From Hydractinia symbiolongicarpus (taxonomy: Eukaryota; Cnidaria; Hydrozoa; Anthoathecata; Hydractiniidae), in the NCBI RefSeq assembly GCF_029227915.1, contig NC_079886.1:17524501-17584500 (forward strand): a DNA stretch of 60,000 bases, written 5' to 3'. The translations under genes and the position numbers were made by a program. Shown in pieces: positions 33,791 to 44,345 of the stretch (its first letter is position 1; the number at the start of each line of letters is the position of its first letter). The notes under the pieces were generated by a model that had not been told where the DNA came from, did no database searches, and saw only the letters and a program-made list of their open reading frames with translations.

Positions 33791-35880
33791 TTGTCTCGCG
33801 CGAAGAACCAGCTTTATATCCATGCGTATGGGAGAGACGGAAATCTTTGACTAGGAATATTATTGTATTGTGTCTGAAATCAATCCATTGCGAGGCATCC
33901 CGTTTCATAATAGCTTTCCAGGGTTCTTTAGTGACATGAGTATTATTATCTTATCTTAAGGGCATAAGTTTTAGCGGACATTAAATTGTTCCGGTTTTGC
34001 CCCCAAATCGCTAAAATAAGATCCGTAAAGTACAGTCTGGAATGGCTGGCAGTCGCAAATATAAATTCGCCACTAAATTAATCCCGAAAAATATTAATTT
34101 TAAAATAAGCCAATCAAATTTTCCTCAATAAAGCCAGAACAAAAACACCCTCCAACGTTCTGACTTTGAGCAGCTATTTTATGATCTTTCTACAAGTTAC
34201 TCAACACTTAGCCTTTTTATGGAAAAAGAATATTAGTAATCGCAAGGCAAGGCTAAATTATTTTTTTGAATGTATAGAGTAGAATCGATTATTCGTGAAT
34301 ATAAACGCTCTAATATATTAATCTTACAGGTGAATTCTAATTCTAATTCTAAACGCCTTATCCGCATACAGACACTGGCGTCTATCCATGATTCTAGGGT
34401 ATTTATGGCAACTGTCATTATCTACATCAAATCAGGTGAAGGGATCAAAACACGTGTTGTGCGGATTTTAGCTTTCATAGATTTAACAAAAGAAAACGCA
34501 ATTACAATTGTTCATAGGTTTTCGTAAGAATAAAATGTAAACATGAAAATAAAACAGTGAGAACAGACTCCTTGCCGATTCCTTTCTCTTGCATTTCCTT
34601 GAGCTTTAATTGAATTTGGCATAGGAAAAAATGCCGGACAAAACAGTCTGATTTCCAGTAAATAGATTATATGGAAGTAGTGTATGCTTTATATTTTACT
34701 CCCGAGTACGTTTATTTTGTATAAAATTGCTGCGGTAAATTTCTCTTTTCATCAACTCACGAAATAAAACGAAGCGTTGTCGTCTTAATGACATCATCTA
34801 CTATAATAAATATCACATAGACCTTCTTCACCAGGTATCAATGAAACAATACACAAACCACTTGGCAGGTAAAATTATGAAGATGGTGGCTTCGTTTAGC
34901 TATCACACAGAGCTGGAATACTTGTTTTTGTATTATTGATTAATCATATCTTTAACTCTAAAAAAGTAAAAGCAATCGTTTTTAAACTTATTTTGATAAA
35001 TTATTCAACAAACGAGAAAAAGAGAATATATACGCATATACGCATATCCGGGGGTGAGATATAAACAAAAGAAGCAAATAATAAAGATTTGAGGGATTCC
35101 AAATTGAAAACAATGGGTTCATATAGGCTTTTGAAAAAGCTGTTTTTGTTCCCAAGTTCTCTGGGCTGACAGGGCTATAACTTCTGATTGAAACATCGTA
35201 ATCTGCCGAAATTTTATATAATTCGTTCACTAGCTTTTTGTCTTGGCCTTATAATAATTTATTAAGAAAATGGGTGTCATTACAAATTTTTTTATAACCT
35301 ATACAAAACACATACCTGTATTTTGCAAACTACATAAACTTTAAACTAAGCTATATTAAGAGCGGAAACAGCTTTTTCAAAATTTTCATTGTTTTCAAAG
35401 CCATTTCATTAAAAGTATTTTCCAAAATCAACTTTTTGACAAAAATGTGGTATTTTAAAGGAATAAATTGTTGGGAGAAAAAATTTTGTGAATCGAAATT
35501 TTGGGATTTTTTATATTTCGCGAATTGGAGAAGTATATGGTATACTTACAGGAAACATTGCTTTGTGTAAGGTATGGTTATCCAATGACAACATTGTGTA
35601 GGTATATCCATATAACAAAATCTTTTAATTCGAAACAGCACTTTCAATTTGACAATTTCAACAGTTTCAATTTGAAAACCAGCAACATTTATTTTAAAGT
35701 GGATTTCAGTTTTAAGTTTCGTCATCCAATTCTTTGAGATACGTGAGTTAAAAGTCTATTGCCATTTCGAAGTGAATGTTATTATTATTTCAATTGTCTA
35801 TTAGATTTGTATATCGTTGGAGAATTTCTACAAAGATTTTCTAATAACATTCAAATACATATACTAAAAAGCAATTTAAT
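33791..35880. other. no recognisable gene
   Basis: AT-rich. Open frames at 34270-34527 (plus), 35230-34988 (minus) and 35501-35737 (plus) have no motif I recognise. No repeats noticed. Confidence 0.35.
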
Positions 35881-35884
35881 ATAA

Positions 35885-36031
35885 GGAGCATCCACAAAGT
35901 ATATACGCAAAAAAAACCCTCCCCCCATAGTACGCAGAAAATAATAGAAGTGATGTCATTCAAACAATAGATGTACGCATTTATCAGATCCCCTCCCCAC
36001 TTAGATGCGTACGTACTAAATGGATGGTCCC
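35885..36031 (+). mobile_element. 147-bp MITE
   Basis: Imperfect inverted ends: GGAGCATCCACAAAGTATAT at the left and, read on the minus strand, GGGACCATCCATTTAGTACG at the right. Each is followed by a TACGCA-like block and a C-rich run. No target duplication is evident. Confidence 0.55.
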
Positions 36032-36445
36032 ACAGTGCAACTCCCTCTCAATAACCCAAATACTCCTTCAGAGTTCTAGTTATCGAGAGTTTTATAAACG
36101 AAAAATACATAATTATTGTAAAAACAATTAGAAGGTTTATTACTTATTTTAAATTAGAAAGAGAATAAACATTACAATGAACTATACAGTATCACAAAAT
36201 AAAATCAACATTAGCATTATTTTTATCAATGCCATGCATATCTCTACACATATAAAGTAAGTAGCCTCTCATTGTAGGTGGTGGTAAAACAAAAAAGTGC
36301 TTTGAAATCAATGTCTCAAAAAGTGTTGAGCAGACACTCACTCTTATTTCCCCAATCACATCATATTATTAATTTATTTCGAATCCTTACTTGACTACTT
36401 CAGGGCTTATTAAAATAACAGGACGTCATCACTGTAGAGAAAAGA

Positions 36446-36522
36446 CTTTTCAGAGCATTTCACTTTTCAGAGCATTTCTAAAAAGGCGAGGCCATCTTGT
36501 GGACTAAAAATGCTCTGAAAAG
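36446..36522. repeat. stem-loop near the Helentron 3' end
   Basis: CTTTTCAGAGCATTT occurs at 36446-36460 and 36463-36477, and its exact complement at 36508-36522, so either left copy can form a 15-bp perfect stem. Outer imperfect pairing (about 36428 with about 36538) extends it. Its position after the stop codon fits a Helitron 3' hairpin; this is inferred. Confidence 0.6.
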
Positions 36523-36635
36523 CCTCTTCTTTGCAGTGACAACCGCCCGTTATTTTAAGCCCTATGTAATTGTCAGTGCAAAACCTAAACTCAAAACCAC
36601 CATCCCACAACACCCTCCCCCAGAATCTTGTAAAT

Positions 36636-39200
36636 TTATTTATTTCTAAGACAAATTGTAATGGCCTCATGGTCAGTAAAGAACAAACTTTTTACACTCA
36701 CATAAACAAGAAACTGTTCTAATAACGATTTTTTTATGTATACATGATCTAGTATCGACCCCCCTAAATGCGTTGGTTCTGAAACAACCTGTTCATAACC
36801 ATTAAGCGTTTGTTCTAGCAGTGCATTTGGTTTTAGATTAAAATCACCTACAACAATATCAATGTTCATAGACACAGAAAGGTAGCCTAGAGTTTCTAAA
36901 AATTGTCCAACTAGCATATCTTTTTTTTTGTACAATAACAATATTTTAATTTTCAATGGAAGATTATGGCTATTTAAAACTTCTAAAACAGAAAAACCAT
37001 TAATTTTGAAATGATCTAGTAATTCAACTTTGTTTTTGTAATACATTGCTAAGCTAGAAAATCTGTGTTCATTATCATTATTACACGTCAATTTAAAACC
37101 ATCAATCATGATATCTGTTAAATTTTCAGTATTTGTCAGTTGCGTTTCAGTGCAGAGAATAATATCACTAGATGAAAGTGTTTTATCACAAGATAAATCT
37201 TTGCAATGCTTACGCAATGATCTTACATTACAAACAACTAAAGACAATATGCTATGTTCGGATTCCTTTGCCACCAAATCTGTTGTAAAACTTAAACTTT
37301 GATTTTCTCTTAAATACTGATATTCTTTTTTAGCTTTGTCGTCAACATTGATGGCACTGGACTTGAACACCCCTATTAAGTGGAGCCCTTGCAAAGACGT
37401 TACACGGCTGAGAGCTACATACATCTGTCCATTATTGAATGATCTCTGTTTCAGCAAATTAAAACTAATGACAACCTCTTGTAAACTTAGGCCTTGAACT
37501 TTGTGTACAGTACAAGCCCATGATAACATTAAAGGAAATTGGATACGTTTAATGACCGGAGAGGAAAGTTTTTTCTCGTTTGTTCTTATTTCGGTAGTCA
37601 CTCGATCAATTGGTACTGCATTTAATTGTTGTGCAAGTCTGTCTGAACGTATTTTATTTGTTCCAACATTTAGATTGTCAAATTCAACATAAATGGTTTT
37701 AATTGAATCATTTTGCGCTACAACATGGACTATTGTACCAATTTGACCATTTATTAGCTTATCAGGAATGTCAATATTAGATGTAAACATTGCCTTAGCA
37801 CCTATCTTTAAAGATAACTGGAAAGCTAATCCACCAGTTCTTGATTGGCTTAAGTTTTGAATTCTTTCATAAACATGAGAAGGGACTTCTTTCGGAACTT
37901 GATCAAGGGCATCTATTGTTATCAAAGCGCTGTTTAAACTATTTAACAATCTTACATTATGAACTCTAGCTGGCTCATTTTCTGCATAAATATGCAATGC
38001 ATTTATTGGGTAGTGTTTACTACTTTCATCAATGAATCGTGAACGGATGAGATGTTCATCCTGTGAAGATAGAGTTCCTAGCCTAACATTATTTAGTAGG
38101 TCAATTAGAACAGTATCACCCCGTTGTCTCATAACTTCAGTCAATTCACACATCTGAAAGTTTCGCCATAGTGGATAAATGTTATACAATTCATCGCTGA
38201 ATTCTGCATAAATTGGTTTTTGCATTACGGGGGGTAATTGATGCAAATCACCCACTAAAATTATTGTTAAGCCAGCAAATGGTTTTGAAAAATCAGAAAC
38301 ACATCTAAATATTTCTATTAACCTTTGATGCACATACAACAGTAACTTATTGGATACCATAGATATTTCATCAATAATGATACCTTTAACATCTGATAGC
38401 TCTTGCCTTAATTTACATCTCTTTTTATCTGGAAGCTTGGGAAGGGTTAACCCACGAGACTCTACAGAAATTCCAAAAGCTGAATGTATTGTGGTTCCAT
38501 TGATATTCACCGCTGCAACACCTGTCGGTGCAAGCAAAAGCAAATTTGGTTTTTCAATGCATGAAGACCTATAACATAAAGTTTTTGAAACTGATGCACT
38601 TATAGTTTTGATCAAATGGGATTTGTCTGTTCCTGCACCACCTGTAACAAATAAATGCAAAGGAGGATTTTCTGTAACTTCTTCAGCTGATAAATTTTTA
38701 ACATGCCTTCGGGCCCATCTATTAATTACGTCAAAAAGAAAACGTTGTTTTTCGTTTAAACTGCGTATTAATTCATTAATACTATCATCTGACATTAAAC
38801 TAATCTGTGTTGGTGTGTGCCCTGCATTCGAAGAAGCTGCAGCATTTAAACCTTGAGCTTGTCCACCTTGATATTCATTATCCCTAACTACATTTTCCTC
38901 AACATTATCATTCTCTTGTTGCGCAAATTGATCAGTTCGAGGTGAAAAATCAGCATTCATTAAAACATTATTTACCATATCACCCCATGGTTCAAATCTA
39001 GCCTTGTTCTCATTAACAATGCTCAGAACCTCAGGATCATCAAGTTTAACAACATAAGAATTTCCAACTTCGCTAAGTAAATCAGATTCCTTTCTGAAGG
39101 GATAAAATAACATCAACAAATGGTGGGCATACTCTTCCGCTTTATTAACTGGATTAGGAGTATGATAACGGACAACAAACTTTTTATTTCTCCGTTTCAA
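36636..39200 (-). CDS. Helentron ORF part 5: PIF1 helicase and AP-type endonuclease
   Basis: 854 codons; the first codon is TTG, so the frame really continues from part 4. The helicase has EEYAHHLLMLFYPFR, motif I GGAGTDKS (residues 187-194), motif II DEIS (277-280), motif III GDLHQLPP (317-324), and TVHKVQG and YVALSR at the C-terminal side. Motif I has Asp192 where the family has Gly (GGAGTGKS), which should impair ATP binding. Residues 649-854 are an exonuclease-endonuclease-phosphatase domain: Asn658, Glu685 (CTETQ), GDFN (785-788), LDHV (817-820) and TDH (842-844) are all present. Fusion of the helicase with this nuclease defines Helentrons. Confidence 0.9.
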   Translation of the reverse strand: MKRRNKKFVVRYHTPNPVNKAEEYAHHLLMLFYPFRKESDLLSEVGNSYVVKLDDPEVLSIVNENKARFEPWGDMVNNVLMNADFSPRTDQFAQQENDNVEENVVRDNEYQGGQAQGLNAAASSNAGHTPTQISLMSDDSINELIRSLNEKQRFLFDVINRWARRHVKNLSAEEVTENPPLHLFVTGGAGTDKSHLIKTISASVSKTLCYRSSCIEKPNLLLLAPTGVAAVNINGTTIHSAFGISVESRGLTLPKLPDKKRCKLRQELSDVKGIIIDEISMVSNKLLLYVHQRLIEIFRCVSDFSKPFAGLTIILVGDLHQLPPVMQKPIYAEFSDELYNIYPLWRNFQMCELTEVMRQRGDTVLIDLLNNVRLGTLSSQDEHLIRSRFIDESSKHYPINALHIYAENEPARVHNVRLLNSLNSALITIDALDQVPKEVPSHVYERIQNLSQSRTGGLAFQLSLKIGAKAMFTSNIDIPDKLINGQIGTIVHVVAQNDSIKTIYVEFDNLNVGTNKIRSDRLAQQLNAVPIDRVTTEIRTNEKKLSSPVIKRIQFPLMLSWACTVHKVQGLSLQEVVISFNLLKQRSFNNGQMYVALSRVTSLQGLHLIGVFKSSAINVDDKAKKEYQYLRENQSLSFTTDLVAKESEHSILSLVVCNVRSLRKHCKDLSCDKTLSSSDIILCTETQLTNTENLTDIMIDGFKLTCNNDNEHRFSSLAMYYKNKVELLDHFKINGFSVLEVLNSHNLPLKIKILLLYKKKDMLVGQFLETLGYLSVSMNIDIVVGDFNLKPNALLEQTLNGYEQVVSEPTHLGGSILDHVYIKKSLLEQFLVYVSVKSLFFTDHEAITICLRNK

Positions 39201-40689
39201 ATTTTTCTTTGGAAGACATCAGAGGAACAGACTTAGGTAAACGCAATAAGGGATTACAAATTTCATCATCATCTAAAAGAACCTCCGGTTGATAATCATT
39301 TACTATGTCAAAGTTTTTACTTGTGTCCAGCGCATAATACGCAAGAAATTCAGCAAAACATAAATTGTCAATCATATAATATTGACCACGCTTAAATGTA
39401 ACATTGGGTCGATCCATGTATCGATCTAAACTATTGCGCTTAAAAACATCTGTACTATCTGGAGGCAATTCTTCTAATTCTTCTTCAGATTTACAAACTC
39501 TGTATCTTTTATCAGGCAAATTTGTATTAGCAAACACAATTCCTGGGAAACATTTACGTAACCATAACTCTGGCAATACCTGATAAACAGCTTCCTGTAA
39601 TGAACATTGGCAGTGTGATAAAAATGCTAAGGCTAATTTTCTCATACGATCTGGCAAGTTTAAATTTTCAGACTCTTCAGCTGCCTTTTTCATTGCAAGA
39701 GATGACTCATTTTCCGATTTAGAGAAATAAGAACACATATATGACACTGCTTTATAATAATTGAACACAGGCTGCAAGTCCAAATTGGCTTTCCAAGCTA
39801 AAAGTCCTGCTGCAAAGTAATTATTTACAAAACATGAATTTGGTGGTCGATGATAGTATATTTCAAAGTCTTGATTTGGAGATATTGCTAAAACCCTATA
39901 ATAGTCAACTTCTGATATGTGAAGTTCCAATAAAATCTTTGGTATGGACTTGCAGCTGTCGCTCAAGTAGTTAGGCTTACTAGGGTCTAAGTTTTCATCG
40001 ATAAATAATTTGACTTTCTTTAATACTTTAGTTCTTTCTGATAATAAACTCAATTTTTCAGAATCAGACATATTCTCTGGTAATGGACTGGCTATAACTG
40101 TTCGATCAGTAAAGAAACGTCCATAATTAAAACGACATGGAATGTTCTTGTATTTGCGACCAGAATTTGAATGAGAGTGGATTTGATATTGAGAGACAAG
40201 GTTGTGTAATTCAGGCTCAATTAATGGATCAGGGAGGTCTGCACGTATGGTATTCTCAACAAAAGATGTGTAACTGTCTGTGGTTTCGTTTGTAAGAGTT
40301 GGTGAATCTAACAACCAAAGAAAAGCATGGATGTGGGGTGAACCTCTAAACTGAAATTCGACTTTAATAGCATAATTAGCTACTTGGCCAATAGGACTAC
40401 TCTTATGAAGCAAAATTTCTCTAAAGAAATTCTCTACTCTGTATTGAAAGTGCCTTGCAGTTAAAACTGGGTTTTGATTAAGAATACTACAACGTCTAAA
40501 ATAATCCAATTCGTTACTGCTAACATCAATGTTATTCAATTTTCCTATTATCACTACCAGTTCATCCCATCCCAAATCTGCACATGACAGAGTAAGGAAG
40601 TATGATGGCAATCCTAACTGTTTAACCATTGCTAAAATATCGTAAAGAAAATGTTTCCAATAAGCAGGTGTTCCTTTAATAGAGTTCAT
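39184..40689 (-). CDS. Helentron ORF part 4: HUH rolling-circle Rep
   Basis: 501 codons. Rep nicks and joins single strands during rolling-circle-like transposition. It begins with GTPAYWKHFLYDILAMVKQL, then LTLSCADLGWDEL. The metal-binding HUH motif is FRGSPHIHAFLWL (His119 and His121). The tyrosine helix is YYKAVSYMCSYFSKSE (Tyr317 and Tyr321), so the two-His metal site and the candidate nucleophile tyrosines are all present. The C-terminal region (NVTFKRGQYYMIDNLCFAEF, then RLPKSVPLMSSKEK) leads to the helicase. The frame ends in an A-rich stretch, and the helicase frame starts 17 bp before its stop. Confidence 0.88.
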   Translation of the reverse strand: MNSIKGTPAYWKHFLYDILAMVKQLGLPSYFLTLSCADLGWDELVVIIGKLNNIDVSSNELDYFRRCSILNQNPVLTARHFQYRVENFFREILLHKSSPIGQVANYAIKVEFQFRGSPHIHAFLWLLDSPTLTNETTDSYTSFVENTIRADLPDPLIEPELHNLVSQYQIHSHSNSGRKYKNIPCRFNYGRFFTDRTVIASPLPENMSDSEKLSLLSERTKVLKKVKLFIDENLDPSKPNYLSDSCKSIPKILLELHISEVDYYRVLAISPNQDFEIYYHRPPNSCFVNNYFAAGLLAWKANLDLQPVFNYYKAVSYMCSYFSKSENESSLAMKKAAEESENLNLPDRMRKLALAFLSHCQCSLQEAVYQVLPELWLRKCFPGIVFANTNLPDKRYRVCKSEEELEELPPDSTDVFKRNSLDRYMDRPNVTFKRGQYYMIDNLCFAEFLAYYALDTSKNFDIVNDYQPEVLLDDDEICNPLLRLPKSVPLMSSKEKFETEK

Positions 40690-40925
40690 AAATTGGTAAC
40701 CTTGACCTTACAAATAAAAGAACGAACTGTTTCATGAAAATTAATTTGCAACTGCCCAGCCGTTATTGTGCCCTTTACCTTTTTCGTTGCAATATTTATT
40801 TGATTAAACAAATTTGACTGTTGCATTACATAATGAGCAAAAAATATATAATCAGCATTTGAAGAAAAGCGCTGGGAAAAATTTAACAAACGCTGGTTGA
40901 AATATTTTGTTGCTGTCAAGTACAC
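40686..40925 (-). CDS. Helentron ORF part 3: Helitron_like_N start
   Basis: 79 codons: KYFNQRLLNFSQRFSSNADYIFFAHYVMQQ, the recognisable opening of the Helitron N-terminal-like domain. It ends at TGA, overlapping the next frame by 4 bp (ATGA). The family has no boundary here, so this is a frameshift rather than a gene start. Confidence 0.8.
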   Translation of the reverse strand: MYLTATKYFNQRLLNFSQRFSSNADYIFFAHYVMQQSNLFNQINIATKKVKGTITAGQLQINFHETVRSFICKVKVTNL

Positions 40926-41479
40926 TGGTCTAGCAACCTTATACCCAAATTTTCCAGTGGAAAATAAAAAGGGAAATGCAAGCTCCTTGCAGTATTGGTC
41001 AGAAAAAAAGATTGTGGTTGTTTATTCTCACCAGGAGCAATATCTAAAACCTCATCATCTGGATTTTGGAAATTTGGTATAACACACATTTCATCGCTAC
41101 TTGCACCATTCATACTTAGGGGGTTTTCAGCTTCTAAATTGTCATCATCAATGTCAACTGTTACTGAAAATTCATTTGTGTCAACCATAGCATCTGTATC
41201 ACATAAACTTAAAAATTCCTGGGTTATATTATCCATTCTTATCAGCACATCTGAGTAAAAGGAATTGAAATTTTTCAAATATTGTAGGGTTTCGTTTAAA
41301 AGCTCAGGACGTACACTTTGAAACACAACATGGCCTCGATAAGCCAATTTTCTCTTCAGTTTAACAAACATTACACCACTACTATCTATACCTTGAGGAA
41401 GACAGTTATTAACGGCTTCTACTTGAATAAGAACATTGCAAATAGCACCTTTTATCTTTTGTTGTTGACCTTTAGGCAT
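40916..41479 (-). CDS. Helentron ORF part 2: Rep lead-in
   Basis: 187 codons starting MPKGQQQKIKGAICNVLIQV, the classic segment that follows the zinc region in Helitron proteins, then LAYRGHVVFQSVRPELLNETLQYLK and an acidic linker. It overlaps part 1 by 8 bp and part 3 by 10 bp in different frames; in other Helitrons these segments lie in one polypeptide, so the ATG is not necessarily a real start. Confidence 0.75.
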   Translation of the reverse strand: MPKGQQQKIKGAICNVLIQVEAVNNCLPQGIDSSGVMFVKLKRKLAYRGHVVFQSVRPELLNETLQYLKNFNSFYSDVLIRMDNITQEFLSLCDTDAMVDTNEFSVTVDIDDDNLEAENPLSMNGASSDEMCVIPNFQNPDDEVLDIAPGENKQPQSFFLTNTARSLHFPFYFPLENLGIRLLDQCT

Positions 41480-42689
41480 AACAGCTATTTTTTTTAAATA
41501 ATATTCTTTTTGAAATCAGAATTTGCTCAAGTCTGTTTAAACATTGAATTTCATTAGGAAGATCAACAATATTTAACTTATTCCAAACAGCCTGCGGGGG
41601 TATATCAGCTTTTTTTAAATACTTATCGCAAGTTATGCAAATGTAAACATGAGAATCAAAGCATAGAACATCTGTAAACACATAGTATAAACTTACTTCA
41701 TAATTGTTTTTGCTAAATAATTTTACAGTTTTCTTGTAAAGGCTCCTATTACAAACTATGCAGACATAGTAGGGGCCATTCTGAATAGCTTTCTGGAAAT
41801 TTAAAATGCAATCATTTATTGTTTTAGCACTTTTTTGTTTGCGCTTAGCATCAGCATTGTTATATGTATTTGCTTTCTCCTTATTGGATACAGTTGCTTT
41901 TCGTTTTCTAGATTGCTCCCTGTTGTGTTCTGTTGCTTGCTGTTTTTTAGCTTTTTGCTTATTCTCCTCAGTTGCATGCTGCTTTTTAGCTTTCTCCTTG
42001 TTGACATCAGTTGTATGTCTTATTTTACATTTTTCCTTGTTGGCTTCCGTTGCCATGCGTAAACGACTTTTTTCTCTATTGACTTTGTTAGAATATAGTC
42101 GAGAAAGACTTACTTCTTCATCTGAATCAATACTTATGTATTGTAATTCATATGGCTCATCAACTGTCTTTAGATCAATGTAGGTTGTATGAAGGTATAT
42201 TTCTAAATCTCTCTTTCTTTGGAATTTCATTAAAGAAGAAAAACCATCAGGTGTTGGCTGACCGCAGTTATTTCTGCTATAAGAATCAAACAAGTAGACA
42301 CAGTTCTTTTTAGGGAGTATCGCACAATAAATAAATTTCACGAAAAAAAGTAACCCGTCTCCAATTGAGTTATTCCAATTTGACAAAAAGCGCGGAATAG
42401 AATAGCTACTTAAAAGACCATATTCTTTATCTAAATAAGCAATTGTAACATTAGATCCAAATATAGGCACACTGTTTGGTAGATCAGGTACCGTAAGGTA
42501 TGTGTTTTTATTGAGAGATTTGTATAGTTTATCTGCTTCTGTAATGATAAAATCAATATCATTAACATTCCAATTACCTGGGGACTTTACTCTAGTTGAA
42601 AAAGAAACTGCATAGCTACAAGCTACAACATGCAGACTGTTTTCCAGCACTTTCGCCGAACATAGAATGGGATTGATTAAACGATCCAT
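41472..42689 (-). CDS. Helentron ORF part 1: C76-like protease plus DUF6570-like region
   Basis: 405 codons. Residues 20-150 resemble the tegument-type deubiquitinase (peptidase C76) fold found at the start of many Helitrons: Cys near residue 24, SPGNWNVNDIDFIITEADKLY, DLPNSV, and the distal box FDSYSRN. That box normally has His; here it is Tyr137, so the triad looks incomplete. Residues 202-280 are a Lys/Glu/Thr-rich 14-residue tandem repeat. Residues 310-400 carry two CxxC pairs (CIVC, CITC) and RLEQILISKRILFKK, typical just before the Rep region. The frame then breaks within an A8 run (about 41490-41497), and the expected continuation starts 7 bp later in another frame. Confidence 0.75.
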   Translation of the reverse strand: MDRLINPILCSAKVLENSLHVVACSYAVSFSTRVKSPGNWNVNDIDFIITEADKLYKSLNKNTYLTVPDLPNSVPIFGSNVTIAYLDKEYGLLSSYSIPRFLSNWNNSIGDGLLFFVKFIYCAILPKKNCVYLFDSYSRNNCGQPTPDGFSSLMKFQRKRDLEIYLHTTYIDLKTVDEPYELQYISIDSDEEVSLSRLYSNKVNREKSRLRMATEANKEKCKIRHTTDVNKEKAKKQHATEENKQKAKKQQATEHNREQSRKRKATVSNKEKANTYNNADAKRKQKSAKTINDCILNFQKAIQNGPYYVCIVCNRSLYKKTVKLFSKNNYEVSLYYVFTDVLCFDSHVYICITCDKYLKKADIPPQAVWNKLNIVDLPNEIQCLNRLEQILISKRILFKKNSCYA

Positions 42690-42806
42690 GAGTAATTTTC
42701 AGGAGAGACATCTTACATTTCAATCCAATTCACACCACATGTACCTCTAGCACAGTAGCAGTTTTTTATATATAATATAACATATATATTAATTATATTA
42801 ATTGTA

Positions 42807-42978
42807 CTTTTATGGTGCAACAAAGCTGCACTAACTTTTATGGTGCGACAAAGCTGCACTAGCTTTTTATGGTGCGACAAAGCTGCACTAGCTTTTTATG
42901 GTACAACAAAGCTGCACTAGCTTTTATGGTGCAACAAAGCTGCACTAGCTTTTATGGTGCCACAAAGCTGCACTAGCT
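42807..42978. repeat. 28-29-bp tandem repeat, six copies
   Basis: The unit is TTTTATGGTGCAACAAAGCT plus GCACTAGC, with 0-2 changes between copies and no spacers. It is located directly outside the Helentron 5' coding end. Tandem repeats near the ends are common in Helentron-derived elements such as DINE-1. Confidence 0.9.
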
Positions 42979-43300
42979 AAAGAAAAGAACAACAAGCACT
43001 GAGTAAATTACTGCTGATTATTCGACGATATATTGTGAGGGAAAATTTTAAAACTAAAAAATCTGTAATTTGACTTGGTCAATCTGACTTCGTCGTGTAG
43101 TTCTTTGAGAAATCATGGTCTATTCGATGAAAATAAATTCTGTAAAATAGACGCATTCAAATATAGCTCAGCGTCTGTCCATGGTTTCCGCATAGCAAAT
43201 TTCGTGAGTCACTTACACTGTGTTCTAAACTCCCAAAACTGCGAAGAGCGTAGTCGCACAGAAGCTTGGATTTGAAACACGGATCTCCACTTCGCTACAA

Positions 43301-44345
43301 CCGTGAATAAAAAAAGTAAACTTCTAATCAAATTTGTGCGTCATACGAATGTTTATATTTAAAACAAACTATCAAGCTTAGACATATTCCTAAGATATTC
43401 TAAACTTCTTAACCAGAGTATATCTTGTAAAATAAGGGCTTATTAAAATATTTTCCGGCGCAAGACACAGCAACAAACTTAATAATTAAGGAAAAATTTA
43501 GCTCTGAAAGAAACGGCTAAAATATTGTTATGACCTAACTTCATTTCTCTCCTAAATAATCTAAATAACACACCTGCTTTCTTCCGCTTTCTCAGCAGGT
43601 AGCTTGCTAGCGTTCTCTGGATGAAAGTTCGATCAGTTTTTTACTTAGACTACTAAACTTCGCTTCATAAATTGGATTACAATTACTTGAACCATTTTCA
43701 ATCAATTCTCTTTGTAATGTTATATCATCGTACATTTTTTATATTTTTAAAAAAAGTATTTCTAACTAACAAAACCAACTTCGTTCGACAACAACAGTTT
43801 CTTCTTTTACATTTTAGATTCGAATTACATTCATATTCGAATTCGATAGACTTCTTATAAAAGGAAGCAAGCTCGGTCCCAAAACACAAAAATGAGGTTT
43901 AAGCTTGCCTTATGATGAGTAAACAATGTTTGAAAAAACTTTTTCCAGGATTACTTTAAAAGAGAGACAACCTTCTTCGCTTCGGTTTCCCTTTTCAGTC
44001 AGTTGATAAACAACTTGTTTCCGTTAGATACGGCGCACACATTGTAAAGCGGGTGTTAAATTAAATTATTCTATCTATAACGACTAACGGGGCTTTTAAA
44101 ACAAAAAAACATATAAAAACATTTAAAAATAAAATAAAAATCAGTTTTAATAAAATAATAAAATGAGTTTTATTTTTTAAAGTAATAAGAAAAGAGAATT
44201 AAATGTTTAAATAGTAACCCCCTGCTTTGCGGTTTTTTTTAACTTGTAAATTTTAGCGTAACGCCACGTCATAAGAAAGTGACCCGTGATTTCCGTGTCG
44301 TGGACTCACAGTTTTACGCACGCAAGGGAATTAATATATAAAATT
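43301..44345 (+). repeat. dispersed ~1-kb repeat, copy B
   Basis: Direct-orientation relative of 3370-4345, with small gaps and an extra A/T-rich block at about 44100-44210. No coding content. Confidence 0.7.

Larger units (their letters stand above)
36420..42980 (-). mobile_element. Helentron (Rep/helicase/endonuclease Helitron), nearly complete
   Basis: On the minus strand, consecutive overlapping frames carry the full domain order of a Helentron: cysteine-protease-like and DUF6570-like region, Helitron_like_N, HUH Rep, PIF1 helicase, then AP-type (EEP) endonuclease. The frames are separated by four single-step frame changes, with no other stop. Beyond the final stop is a 15-bp perfect stem-loop (36463-36522). 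Beyond the 5' end is a 28-29-bp tandem repeat. The exact termini were not determined. Confidence 0.88.

Noticed and set aside
41806-42183. 125-codon plus frame with Cys/Leu/Phe repeats that looks membrane-like
   Set aside because: Antisense shadow of the Lys/Glu/Thr-rich tandem repeat of the Helentron protein.
36636-42689. Bacterial-operon reading of five closely overlapping frames with ATGA-type overlaps
   Set aside because: The segments are contiguous parts of one known Helitron polypeptide, and the overlaps coincide with frameshifts, not domain borders.
42807-42978. CRISPR-like regular 28-29-bp repeats
   Set aside because: Copies are directly tandem with no unique spacers, and the context is eukaryotic transposon DNA.
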